Source of the DNA: Streptomyces cirratus
Lineage (GTDB): Bacteria; Actinomycetota; Actinomycetes; Streptomycetales; Streptomycetaceae
Length of the DNA stretch: 64,000 nt
Reading direction: 5' to 3'
NCBI RefSeq assembly: GCF_014650775.1
Contig: NZ_BMVP01000008.1
Span: forward strand, 62,001 to 126,000
Translations under genes and position numbers: made by a program
The notes under the pieces: model-generated
The model's input: the letters and a program-made list of their open reading frames with translations, nothing else
The model's database searches: none
What the model was told of the DNA's origin: nothing
Shown: one piece after another, positions 49,562-58,800 of the stretch
Layout: each line of letters opens with the position of its first letter
How positions within the stretch are numbered: the first letter of the stretch is position 1

Positions 49562-49932
49562 CGCGGATGCCCCCAGGTCGTTGGTGCCGGACGGTGCTCT
49601 CCACTTGCGGTGGCAGAGACGCCCGGTGCGACACCTACGGTTCCTGGCCCGGTCCAGCCCCACACGGCCCCCGTGACAAGACCAAGTAGGCCCGTTGACC
49701 AGCCACTTGGCATAGCCCTGAACCCAAATCAGGCGCGACAGGCCGGCGTCGCGCGGGGCGACCGGCTTCGTCTCGCCCTCCACCGCGATCTCCTGGCCGT
49801 GACCGCGGGGTACCGGCCGCTCCGCGCCTTCCCGCTCCACCCACTGAGTGAGAGCCGCCCGGCCGCGCTGGAACGCCGACGTCGCGACCGGCACGGACCG
49901 GCGCCGGCGATCGAACTGCCCGGTGCATCGAC
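49562..49932. other. Gap, nothing recognised
   Basis: These 371 bases separate the secreted paralogue pair from the NIPSNAP gene. Promoter sequence for paralogue 2 is expected near 49600-49660. No clear boxes or hairpins were seen. Confidence 0.4.
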
Positions 49933-50481
49933 TCAGCTCGTCACCGGTTCGAGCCGAAGCCTCCGGCTCGGCCACGGTGGTGGTTGCGCCGCGCCGAACC
50001 AGACCCTGACGTCCTCCCCGGTGCGGACCGGCAGGCGTGGGTAGTCGTTCTCGGTGTGCTCGGTGCGGTGCAGCGCGTGGCCCGGGCTCAGGTGCCGGGC
50101 GGCGTACTCGTCGAAAGCGGTCGCGTCGGACGGATGGCAGACGGTCGCGAGCACCTCACGAGCACCGGGCGCGGGCGTGAAGCCGGGTCCGCGCAGCAGC
50201 AGGACGTCGTCGCTGTCGGTCATGGTGGCGTTGGCCGCCTCTCGGTGCTCCCGCCACACCGGGCCGGAGTAGAAGGACTCCAGCGAGCGCCGTCGGCGCG
50301 CCATGTCGGGGAACGAGCGCAGCCAGACGAAGCGGTTCGGGTCGTCCAGATCGCGGAACCGGCCGCCGACGGTGATGCCGGCCGCCTGCTGGCCGGTCAC
50401 GAACTCGCGCTCGAACAGCTCGATCAGCGTTTCCCGGGCTCCGGGACTCAGGGTGTACTGCCGGAGTTCGACGATGCTCAT
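49933..50481 (-). CDS. NIPSNAP-family protein
   Basis: The 182-aa protein has the dimeric alpha-beta barrel NIPSNAP start SIVELRQYTLSPGARETLIELFEREFV, VGGRFRDLDDPNRFVWLRSFPDMARRRRSLESFYSGPVWREHREAAN and VLATVCHPSDATAFDEYAARHL. The biochemical role is unknown, though similar domains bind small ligands. ATG 50481 overlaps the stop of the upstream DUF1579-like gene (ATGA, 50478-50481). The two form an operon facing away from a WYL regulator. Confidence 0.88.
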   Translation of the reverse strand: MSIVELRQYTLSPGARETLIELFEREFVTGQQAAGITVGGRFRDLDDPNRFVWLRSFPDMARRRRSLESFYSGPVWREHREAANATMTDSDDVLLLRGPGFTPAPGAREVLATVCHPSDATAFDEYAARHLSPGHALHRTEHTENDYPRLPVRTGEDVRVWFGAAQPPPWPSRRLRLEPVTS

Positions 50482-50945
50482 GCGCCGGCCCGCCCGGTCC
50501 GGGTGAAGTCCATGGTCCAGTTGTGCTCCCAGGTGCGGCCGTCGTCGGCGGAGAACTCCTGCTCCCAGCGGGCGTGGTCCGGGCCGAGGCGGTACCAGGT
50601 GAAGTGCACCCGGATCGGGCGCCCGTCGTAGGTGTCGTCACCGTAGAAGTCACCGCGTTCCCCGGTGAAAGAACCGACCACGGGCGGGTCCAGCCGGCCC
50701 GTCCGACTGTCGGACCAGTAGATCGACCAGCGTCCTGTCTCTCGGTCGAGCAGTCGCAGGGTCACTCCCTGGCGGCCGAGGGTGGGGAAAGTGATCTCGT
50801 CGATGTTGCCGGCGCCCCCGAACAGCGGCCGGATCACGGCATGGCCCGGGAACTCCACCCAGGTTCCGGTGCCCGGTGCGAGCGGTGTGGTGAGACGGCG
50901 GTTGGCCACGTCCCAGGAGCCGTGCAGGAAGTCGAAGTCGTTCAT
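50478..50945 (-). CDS. DUF1579-like protein
   Basis: The 155-aa protein has FDFLHGSWDVANRRL at the start, HAVIRPLFGGAGNIDEITFPTLGRQGVTLRLLDRETGRWSIYWSDSRTGRLDPPVVGSF and a terminal WEHNWTMDFTR. It resembles the DUF1579 lipocalin-like proteins. Its ATG is 22 bases from a perfect palindrome. It is the first gene of the two-gene operon, probably controlled by the divergent WYL regulator. Confidence 0.85.
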   Translation of the reverse strand: MNDFDFLHGSWDVANRRLTTPLAPGTGTWVEFPGHAVIRPLFGGAGNIDEITFPTLGRQGVTLRLLDRETGRWSIYWSDSRTGRLDPPVVGSFTGERGDFYGDDTYDGRPIRVHFTWYRLGPDHARWEQEFSADDGRTWEHNWTMDFTRTGRAGA

Positions 50946-50966
50946 GCGTCGCAGGTTAGGGACGGT

Positions 50967-50989
50967 CCACTGACATCTTCTGTCAGTGG
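50967..50989. promoter_or_regulatory. Perfect palindrome CCACTGACA-N5-TGTCAGTGG, WYL regulator operator
   Basis: Nine-base arms flank TCTTC, between the divergent DUF1579-like and WYL genes and 18 bases before the WYL start codon. TGACA/TGTCA half sites of this kind are typical for HTH-WYL (YafY-type) regulators. Confidence 0.7.
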
Positions 50990-51007
50990 ATGTGGATACT
51001 GGGCGGC

Positions 51008-51934
51008 ATGCGCGCGAGCCGACTGGTCACTCTGCTCCTCCTGCTCCAGAACCGGGGCCGGATGACCGCCCGGCAATTGGCCGAGGAGCTGGAGGTCTCC
51101 GTCCGTACGGTCTACCGGGACGTCGAGGCGCTCGGCGCCGCCGGAATCCCGCTGTACGGCGCCGCCGGACACGAGGGCGGCTACCAGCTGGTCGGTGGTT
51201 ACCGGACCCGGCTCACCGGACTCACCGCGGACGAGGCGCAGGCCGCGTTCCTCGCCGCGCTCCCCGGCGCCGCCGCCGACCTGGGGCTCGGGGAAGCGCT
51301 CGCCACCGCGCAACTCAAGTTCCGTGCCGCCCTTCCGGCGGAGCTGCGCGAGCACGCCGAACGGATCCGCAAACGCTTCCTGCTCGACGCGCCCGGCTGG
51401 TACAGCGACGCCGACCGCACGCCCTATCTGGCTCCGGCCGCCGCTGCGGTGTGGGAGCGGCGGGCAACGGTGCTGCGGTACCGGCGCTGGCGGGCGCCGG
51501 AGGAGATCGAGCGGCGGGTGGAGCCGTACGGGCTCGTACTGAAGGCGGGCCGCTGGTACCTGGTCGCGGGCGGGCAGTCCGGGATCCGCACCTACCGGGT
51601 CGACCAGATCCTCGGCATCCGGCCGCTGGAGGAGTTCACCGCTCCGGAGGGGTTCGACCTGGCCGCCTACTGGGACCGCTACTTGGCCGACTTCCGGGCC
51701 CGGCTGCACACCGGGACGGCCCTGGTACGGCTCACCCCGGAGGGCGCCCGCCGTCTCGGGGTGACGCCCACCAGCGACGGGTGGACGGAGGCCCGGGTGC
51801 CGATCGAGTCGGTCGACCACGCCTACGGGGAGTTCCTGCGGCTGGGTACGGACATCGAGGTGGTGGCACCGGACGAACTCCGCGACCGCATCGCAGCGAC
51901 CGCACGGACCTTGGCCGCCCGATACGATCGCTGA
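51008..51934 (+). CDS. HTH-WYL (YafY/DeoR-like) transcriptional regulator
   Basis: The 308-aa protein has the N-terminal winged helix RASRLVTLLLLLQNRGRMTARQLAEELEVSVRTVYRDVEALGAAGIPLYG and the central WYL ligand domain EEIERRVEPYGLVLKAGRWYLVAGGQSGIRTYRVDQILGI. A C-terminal WCX-like region ends FLRLGTDIEVVAPDELRDRIAATARTLAARY. ATG 51008 is preferred, with GGGCGG upstream. ATG 50990 is also in frame and sits against the palindrome. It probably represses itself and the divergent DUF1579/NIPSNAP operon until a ligand binds the WYL domain. Confidence 0.92.
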   Translation: MRASRLVTLLLLLQNRGRMTARQLAEELEVSVRTVYRDVEALGAAGIPLYGAAGHEGGYQLVGGYRTRLTGLTADEAQAAFLAALPGAAADLGLGEALATAQLKFRAALPAELREHAERIRKRFLLDAPGWYSDADRTPYLAPAAAAVWERRATVLRYRRWRAPEEIERRVEPYGLVLKAGRWYLVAGGQSGIRTYRVDQILGIRPLEEFTAPEGFDLAAYWDRYLADFRARLHTGTALVRLTPEGARRLGVTPTSDGWTEARVPIESVDHAYGEFLRLGTDIEVVAPDELRDRIAATARTLAARYDR

Positions 51935-52342
51935 CCCCGGGCGGAAGGCACCCCCGGCCCCGGCTCCGGCTCCGAGGCCGGACGACGACCTGTGGTTCGG
52001 CTCGACGGGATCCGTATCCGGTTCACGCGTGGTCGCGCTCACGGTGCCTCCGGCCACGTCGGCACGGGGCCTTGACGTCGGCGCGGTGGCCGAATCGACG
52101 ACAAGCGGGGCGGAGTCGGTCGCGGCCTCCATTGTCGCGCGGTGACTGGGGGCAACGCGGTCCGCTCGGTCGACTGCGAAGGGCTCCCGGGCGAAGTCCC
52201 CTGCCCTCGCTGCCCTCTTGACCGCCGCTACGCCCGGGACCCTGGCCGCGACGGCCCTCAACGGCGCAGCCATCCAGCCGCAGGGACGGGGGTCCCGTAC
52301 AGGGCCACAGGGCGCACGTGCCGAGCACGAACAGCTTGTCGT

Positions 52343-52380
52343 CCTCGCCCCCTTCCTGGGAGGTCAGGAAGGGGGCGAGG
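52343..52380. terminator. 16-bp hairpin, terminator-like
   Basis: CCTCGCCCCCTTCCTG at 52343-52358 pairs perfectly with CAGGAAGGGGGCGAGG at 52365-52380 across a 6-base loop. It lies between convergent genes. Confidence 0.65.
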
Positions 52381-52408
52381 GTGTTGCGCACAGCCCGTAG
52401 CGCGATGG

Positions 52409-52467
52409 CCGGACCGCCACTCGCTCCGTCCCGGCCGGCTGCCGGGACGACCGTAGTGGCGGTCCGG
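52409..52467 (-). terminator. Compound hairpin at the end of the surface-protein gene
   Basis: CCGGACCGCCACT (52409-52421) pairs with AGTGGCGGTCCGG (52455-52467), and an inner GTCCCGGC/GCCGGGAC stem is nested within. It begins 8 bases past the stop codon of the minus-strand gene at 52476. Confidence 0.7.
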
Positions 52468-52475
52468 GGTTGGGC

Positions 52476-53357
52476 TCAGTGGGTGCTTGCGCGCCGGCGT
52501 CGGCGGAGCACGACGGCTCCGCCCGCGAGGGCGAGTGCCGCGCCGGAACCGCTGGCGAGGAGCAGGGTGGACGACGGGGCGTCGTCCACCTCGCGCTGGA
52601 GGCTGTAACCGCTGGAGTAGCCGGTGGTGTCATACGCCGAGCCGGGCAGCTTGTCGGCGTAGCGGGCCTTGACCAGTTGCTGGTATGCGCGGAGTGACAC
52701 CGATGCCTGGCCGCTGAGTCCTTGCCGCGCTTGGTCGTTGAGGGGCTCGACGGTGGTGAGCTTGAGCTGGTACCAGCCGCGGATTTGCGGCTCGGTGAAG
52801 ACCAGCGTGCCCAGGGTGGCCTTGCTGGCGTACGTGGCGTCGCTGTCGCCGTCTCGCACGGCTGCCAGGTGCCAGCCGCCGCCCTGGGTGGGGGCGAGCA
52901 TGACGGTGGCGTTGCGGCCGTTGACGGTGGTGCTGAGCGAGGAGACCAGTTGCGTCAGTTTGATCGCCTCGGTGGGCAGTGGCTTGGCGGTGCCTGCGAC
53001 GAACCCGGGGGTGATCTCGTTCAGTGCCACCGGGTCCTTGATCGTGAAGACCGGGAGGCCCTGGCACGGCTCTGCCGTTTCCGGGATCGTCTGCACCGGC
53101 TCACCCGCGTTGCCGGTGGGTACCGGGGTGCGCAGGAAGCGGCATACCGCGTTGTGGACTTCGGTGGACTTCACCGCGTTGAGGGCGGCTTGGTAGTCGG
53201 GGATGTCGGCGGGGAGCGGGTCCTTGGCCGGGGCCGCGTGCGTCGGACCGACGACAGACAGAATTGCGGACGCGCTCACTGCAATGACGAGGGACAGGCG
53301 GGAGAAGGGAGAGGCCGCCCGCTTGCTGGGCATCTTGGTGCCGCTGGTGTCGCGCAT
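52476..53357 (-). CDS. Exported single-pass surface protein
   Basis: The 293-aa protein has signal peptide SLVIAVSASAILSVVGPTHA. The extracellular region (~residues 45-250) contains IPDYQAALNAVKSTEVHNAVCRFLRTPVP, PCQGLPVFTIKDPVALNEITPGFV and GGGWHLAAVRDGDSDATYASKA, including one probable disulfide. A C-terminal helix (TLLLASGSGAALALAGGAVVL) and RRRRRASTH tail follow. There is no sortase LPxTG motif. Its start lies 10 bases after the cysteine-protease gene, so the two are one operon. The family is not recognised. It may be the protease's partner or target. Confidence 0.75.
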   Translation of the reverse strand: MRDTSGTKMPSKRAASPFSRLSLVIAVSASAILSVVGPTHAAPAKDPLPADIPDYQAALNAVKSTEVHNAVCRFLRTPVPTGNAGEPVQTIPETAEPCQGLPVFTIKDPVALNEITPGFVAGTAKPLPTEAIKLTQLVSSLSTTVNGRNATVMLAPTQGGGWHLAAVRDGDSDATYASKATLGTLVFTEPQIRGWYQLKLTTVEPLNDQARQGLSGQASVSLRAYQQLVKARYADKLPGSAYDTTGYSSGYSLQREVDDAPSSTLLLASGSGAALALAGGAVVLRRRRRASTH

Positions 53358-53367
53358 GTCGCCTGCC

Positions 53368-53931
53368 TTAGCGGGAGATACCGATGCGGGAATGGGTCCA
53401 CTTGGACGAGCTGTTGCTCACGTAGTCGTTGTAGTTCCACCACGTGTACGTGGTGGTGTCCGGCCACGGGTCGGCCACGGCGATCGTGCTGTTCGACGTG
53501 TCGAAGCCGTAGACCACGTTCATGTGGCCGCCCCCGGACGTCCACCCGATGCGGGCACCGATCGGCCGGGCCGCCTTGACGTCGGTGTACACCTGGTTGA
53601 ACGTGGCCGCGCTGCTCAGGCCCGAGCCGGTGTGGGCCATGCCGAGGCTGCTCCAGCCCCTGGCCATGTCGTCGAGCGTGGCGGGCTGGTTGTTGCAGCC
53701 GTAGTAGGGCTGGGCCCGGTTGCAGAAGTCCGTCTGTGTGGAGCCGAAGCCCTGGAACTTGGCGATGGTCAGCCCGGAGGCGACCCAACACCACTGGGTC
53801 TTCTCCTGCTTGTACATGGTGATGGTGTCCTGGCCCGCTTCGGCGTGGGCGGTGCCTCCCGCGGCCGCGAGCGATCCCAAGGCGGCCAGCGCGATGGCCG
53901 TCGCCGTGGTTCCGTACCTGAACCTGCCCAT
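53368..53931 (-). CDS. Secreted papain-like cysteine protease (AvrRpt2/C70-like)
   Basis: The 187-aa exported protein has signal peptide ATAIALAALGSLAAAGGTAHA. The mature region opens with the catalytic Cys in TQWCWVASGLTIAKFQG (QxxCWxA pattern). The His is in SGGGHMNVVYGFDTSNSTIAVADPWP, where the ADPWP Asp completes the triad. This is the papain-like/C39-C70 fold seen in AvrRpt2-type proteases. Extra cysteines (DFCNRAQPYYGCNN) may form a disulfide. ATG 53931 follows GGGAAGGCAGG. It is the first gene of a two-gene operon with a surface protein. Confidence 0.85.
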   Translation of the reverse strand: MGRFRYGTTATAIALAALGSLAAAGGTAHAEAGQDTITMYKQEKTQWCWVASGLTIAKFQGFGSTQTDFCNRAQPYYGCNNQPATLDDMARGWSSLGMAHTGSGLSSAATFNQVYTDVKAARPIGARIGWTSGGGHMNVVYGFDTSNSTIAVADPWPDTTTYTWWNYNDYVSNSSSKWTHSRIGISR

Positions 53932-54221
53932 TTTCCTGCCTTCCCCTGATGGGTGCACGAGATGAACGAGGCAATGTGACAGACATATGACAGCGCATCA
54001 TGTCCAGGTCACATAGGGGTCTTGCAGGCGATTACTCCCTTCTGATTATTTGTCGGCTAATAACCTGAGTCGGCGGCGCTTACCGCTCACGCCTGCCTGT
54101 CGAAGCCGGAGCCGGGCCGTGCACCCCGACCCGCCCGCTACTCCTCTTCCCTGGTCGCGGAGCATCTGACGGCCGCGACCTCGGTTACCCCGGGAGGGCG
54201 TCACGTTCGTCTCGACGTGGG
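53932..54221. other. Upstream region of the cysteine-protease operon
   Basis: The sequence is AT-richer near 53970-54060. ATGTGAC (53973-53979) and GTCACAT (54009-54015) form a widely spaced inverted repeat, possibly an operator. No gene was seen. Confidence 0.4.
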
Positions 54222-54350
54222 GATCGAGAGACGTCCGGGACGTGCGCCTGGTCCGCCCTGAGCTGGTGGCCGACATCAGCGCCGACCGCGCCGCCGACCG
54301 CGCCGTCGACCGGGGCGGCGCATGGCGCTACCCGCTAAGTCCTCGAAGCG
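54222..54350 (+). pseudogene. C-terminal remnant of an ATP-dependent DNA ligase
   Basis: The stretch VRLVRPELVADISADRA…AVDRGGAWRYPL resembles the C-terminal OB-domain end of actinobacterial ATP-dependent DNA ligases (VRPELVAEISADTAVDRGGVYRHPLRF). A duplicated GCCGACCGCGCC unit interrupts it, and no ligase core lies upstream. Confidence 0.4.
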
Positions 54351-54469
54351 GCGCCGACCGAGCCCGCCGGACCCGCCTGATTCCGGATTGCGGAGACGTG
54401 CGGGTGTGCCCGGGTCGGCACACCCCCACCCCACGGCCCATACCTTGACGAAACTCAGCGTACGAACGG

Positions 54470-55572
54470 ATGAGCGACACGGTGCACAAGCACGACGAGG
54501 CCATGCGCCGCCACTTCCATGAAGCCGCGTCCCGGCGTGGATTCTCCGTCGCCCCGGCACAACAGGCCGCTGTGGAGCGGCTGTCCCGGCTGGCAGCCGA
54601 ACTCGCCCGGCCGGCCTGGACGTTTCCCAAGCCGCCCCGCGACCTCTACGTCTGGGGCCCGGTGGGCCGGGGGAAGAGCTGGCTGGTGGACACCTTCTAC
54701 GAGGGCCTGCCTTCCGGCCGCAAACGCCGCCTCCACTTCCACGACTTCTTCCGGCGCCTGCACGACGGGGTAAACCGACCGGATGCCCGCCACAACCGTC
54801 AGAGTGCCGTCGACCGGGCTCTGGACGAGCTGATCGGGGACAGCCGGATCCTGGTCTTCGACGAGTTCCACGCGCACGACGCAGGTGACGCGATGCTGAT
54901 CGCGCGCCTCTTCCGTACGCTGCCGGACCGCCGGACCGCCGGACCGCCGGACCGCCGGACCGCCGGATCACCCTGGTCACAACGTCCAACTACCCGCCCG
55001 CCGGGCTGATGCCGGACCCGCTGTACCACCACTTGTTCGAGCCGACCATCAAGCTCATCGAGGAGCGGATGGACGTCCTGGACGTCTCGGGTCCGGTGGA
55101 CTTCCGCCGACTCGCGGTGCCGCATCCGGCGGGCGGCCACCGGTTCGCGACGGGCTTGTGCCTGCCCCCCGACCACACCGCCCTGGAAGCCCTCGGCCTC
55201 ACCGTCCCGACGCCCGCGGAGGCTGCTGCGGTCCAGGCCCACCTGCGGGAGCTGCCCGCCCGGGCGGTGCGCGGCGAAGTCGTGTGGTTCGGATTCGACG
55301 TGCTGTGCGAGACCGCTACGGCTGTACCCGACTACCTCTCGCTCGCAGAGCGGTTCGGCACCCTCGTACTGGACGGCGTACCACCGCTGGCCACAGCTTC
55401 CACGGACGGACGGCAGCGGTTCGCGAACCTCGTGGACGTGGCCTGCGACCGGGACATCCGGCTGGTACTCATCGGCTCCGACCCCCTGGCCGGCCTCTGC
55501 GCCGATCCGACTCTGTCGCGCGACCTGGACCGCACGTCAAGCCGCCTCGCGATGCTCCAACGGGCGGTCTGA
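54470..55572 (+). pseudogene. zapE: ZapE/AFG1-family ATPase gene split by an 8-bp repeat expansion
   Basis: The N-terminal frame (54470-55009) has Walker A GPVGRGKSWLVDTFY and Walker B ILVFDEFHAHDAGDAMLIARLFRTLPDRR. The rest of the protein continues in another frame from about 54961: RRITLVTTSNYPPAGLMPDPLYHHLFEPTIKLIEERMDVL to 55572. Between them lie five copies of CCGGACCG (54923-54962). One, four or seven copies would restore one frame; five do not. The first stop and a second ATG overlap (TGATG, 55007-55011), so the C-terminal half could be translated separately. AFG1/ZapE proteins act in division or protein quality control. Confidence 0.82.
54923..54967. repeat. Five-copy CCGGACCG tandem repeat inside the zapE-like gene
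   Basis: Perfect 8-bp units lie at 54923, 54931, 54939, 54947 and 54955, followed by CCGGA. Because the unit length is not a multiple of three, copy number sets the reading frame. Confidence 0.95.
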
Positions 55573-55818
55573 GGCTTCCCTCCGGCTCCCGAGCCACCGA
55601 CTCCGATAGGTTGCGCCCTGCCCGCAACGCCTCTTCGCCTGCTTCACCGCCGTCTTTCCCCCGCCCGTAAGGCTCGCGCCGGCCGCTCGGAGGCCGTCTT
55701 CGGCTCGCCGACGGAATCCGGACATCCTCGCTTCCTTCCGTTGCCCGGCTGGTACGGGTGTTGCCCGAGGCGCCGGTGTGCCGGATGCTGGCCCGAGCCT
55801 GGGAATCGGGGGGAATCC

Positions 55819-58800
55819 ATGGCCGCGGTACGCGGAAGCGGGGTGCTCGACGCCTCGCAGGTACGGATCAGGGGCGCCGACGGGGAGGTCGTGGGCGCAG
55901 GCTTCCTCGTCGCTCCGGACCTGGTGTGCACCTGCGCCCACGTCGTCGGCCAGGCCCGCGGCCCGGCATCCGTCCCGGACCCCGCAGCAGGGTCCGTGGA
56001 CCTTGACTTCCCGCTGGTCGAGGGCCGGCCGGCGGCCCGGGCGCGCGTGGTGTCCTGGCGCCACGGCGGCCATGACGTAGCGCTGTTGCGGCTTGAGGCA
56101 CCCGTGGCGGGGACGCGACAGGCACCGCTGGTGGACGGTACCTCGGTCTGGGGACACACGTTCCGCGCGCTGGGCTACCCGTTCGGAGCCGACCACGGCA
56201 TCTGGGCGTCCGGGGTGCTGCGGGCCGGGCAGGGGTCCGGCTGGGTGCAGATGGAGGTCCGCGGGAGCGGTCCGGCCGTCGTGGGCGGGTTCAGTGGATC
56301 GCCCGTGTGGGACGACGCCCAGGACGGTGTGGTCGGCATGACGGTCGCCGCACACCAGGGCGACCGCACCGCCTACCTGCTGCCGTCCGCCGATCTGGTC
56401 GACGGTCGGATGCTGCGTCCGCGCTGTCCGTTCCAGGGACTGGCCCCCTTCGCCGAGGACGGGGCGGAGTTCTTCCACGGGCGCGACGACGACATCCGGC
56501 GGGTCTTCGGGGCGGTGTTGCGACGCCCGGTCACCCTGGTCGTCGGCCCCTCGGGATGTGGTAAGTCCTCACTGGTCAGGGCCGGGGTGCTGCCGAAGGC
56601 GCGGGGCGCGGGGATGGACGTCTCCGAGCTGCGCGCGGTACCGGGCGCAAGGGCCGCCGCGGTGCTGGCGCGGGCCCTGTCCGACCTGCTGGACCCCGCA
56701 CCCGGCGAGGTGGAACGGCTCGCCCGGGCCGAGGAGCTGGCCCGACTGCTGGAGGCGGGCCGTGACGTTCCGGCCGAGCTGCGGGCCCGGCTGCTGGCCC
56801 GGCCCGGCGCCGCCCCCGCCGGTCACCTGCTCTTCGTGGACCAGCTGGAGGAGTACGCGGTCGGTGCCCCCGACGACGCCCGCGAACTGTTCCGGCTGCT
56901 GGCCGCCCTCGCGGGCCGGGAGGGCGGCATGCTACTGCGGGTGGTGGCCACCGGGCGCCCGGGCTCGCTGGAGGCCCTGGTGACCCCGGAGACCTCCGAA
57001 CTGGCGGGGGAGGCGGTCGAGTTCCTCGCCGCTCTGGCCGGTGACGCCCTGGAGCGGGCGGTTACCGAGCCGGTCGCCGCCGAGCCCGGGCTGTGGTTCG
57101 AGCCCGGGCTGCCCCAGCGGATCGTCGCGGACGCCGGTGACGCGCCGGGCCGGATGACGCTGGTGCAGTTCGCGCTCACCCGGCTGTGGGAACGCCGCAG
57201 CCGCTCGATGCTCACCCATGCCGCCTACGACGAACTGGGCGGGGTCGCGGGCGCCCTGGTCGGGTACGCCGACGAGAGCCTCGACGCCCTGACGGACCGG
57301 GAGCGCCGTTCCGCCCGACGGCTGCTGGTCCAGCTGGCCCGGCCCGAAGGGGACGGTTTCGTGCGCAGACCCACCCGGATCGGCGAGCTGCCTCCCGAAC
57401 TCGCCTCGGCAGCCCGGGAGCTGGCGCCGGGCAAGCTCGTCGTCCTCTCTCCCGCCCCGGACGGCTCCGGTGAGATCGTCGACCTCGCGCACGAGTCCCT
57501 CACCCGGCTGTGGCCCCGCCTGCGCCAGTGGCTGACCGACACCAGAGAGTTCCGCACCTGGCAGGAACAACTGCGGACCGACCTGCGGCGCTGGGAGGCC
57601 CACGGCCGGGAGGCCGCCCGGCTGCTCGGCGGCACCGACCTGGCCGAGGCCCAGCGCCGCCTCGCCGGCCATCCGGACGACACCACCCCCGAGGAAACCG
57701 ACTACGTCCGGCTGAGCACACGGGCGGCCCGGCGCGGCACCCGGATCCGACGGACCGCCGTGGCCGCACTCGCCGCACTGACCGCCCTCGCGGTCGTCCT
57801 CGCCCTCCTCGCCTGGCAGGGGTTGCAGCGAACCGAAGAACAGCTGCGCGTCCAGGCGGCCGGCCTCCTGGCCCAGGCGGCCGACGACATGCCGGGCGGC
57901 GAACCGGCCACCGCGCTACAACTCGCACTCGCCGCCCGGAGTACCAAGCAGACCGCCAAGACCGCCGAGGCACTGCTGCGGCAGTACGTACGCCATACGG
58001 ACCTCCTGCACGCCTACCCTTCCGTCTGGGAGGGGAACGTCAGCGGCATGGACGCCACCCCGGACGGCCGGACCCTGGTGGTCGCCGCCAGACCGGCCGG
58101 GGGCGGCGACCGGTACGTGTTCACCCTGGTCACCGGCGCGCTCGACGGCCCGATCCGGACCCGCAGGCTGGGCGGCGAGGTCCAGGCCAGGTACGAGAGT
58201 GCCCTCAGCCCCGACGGACGTCTCTTCGCGGTGTCCTCCCCGGACTCGATCCGGCTGTGGCACCTCGACAGCCCCGAGCACTCCGAGACGCTCGAGCTCC
58301 CCGTTCGTGAGATGCCCCAAGACGTCGGCAGCTCCGTCGACTTCAGCTCGGACAGCCACCGCCTGCTGCGCACCCTCACCGACCACACGATGGCGTGCCA
58401 CAACGGCACCCAGCCGTGCGTACCCGCGTTCGCCGACGCGTGGGAGGTGCCCTCCGGCCGGCGCCTCACCGTCGCCGCCGACCTGCTGCCGCGGACGGGC
58501 GTGGACGCGGTCGCCTTCACCGGCGACGCCGACACGGTGGCCATGGGCTACTCCGACCCCAAGTCCCCACAGCTGACGGTCAAGGAACTCGCCACCGGCC
58601 GGACCCTCTACACCGCCGGCCCACCCGCCGACGCGCACGATGAGATGTCGGCGGCCCTCAAAGCAGGTGGTGAGCTCGTCGTCTGGACCGAGGGCAACCG
58701 GACCTACAGCCGCCCGCTGGGACGCACCCCGGGGGCGGTCACCGAACTGCCCGCGTTGACGGCCCGACAGGGCAGCGAGGCATCAGGCGCCTACGACCAG

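Larger units (their letters stand above)
51935..52475. other. Gap with two long hairpins
   Basis: No gene was recognised in these ~540 bases. The right part holds the hairpins at 52343-52380 and 52409-52467. Confidence 0.5.
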
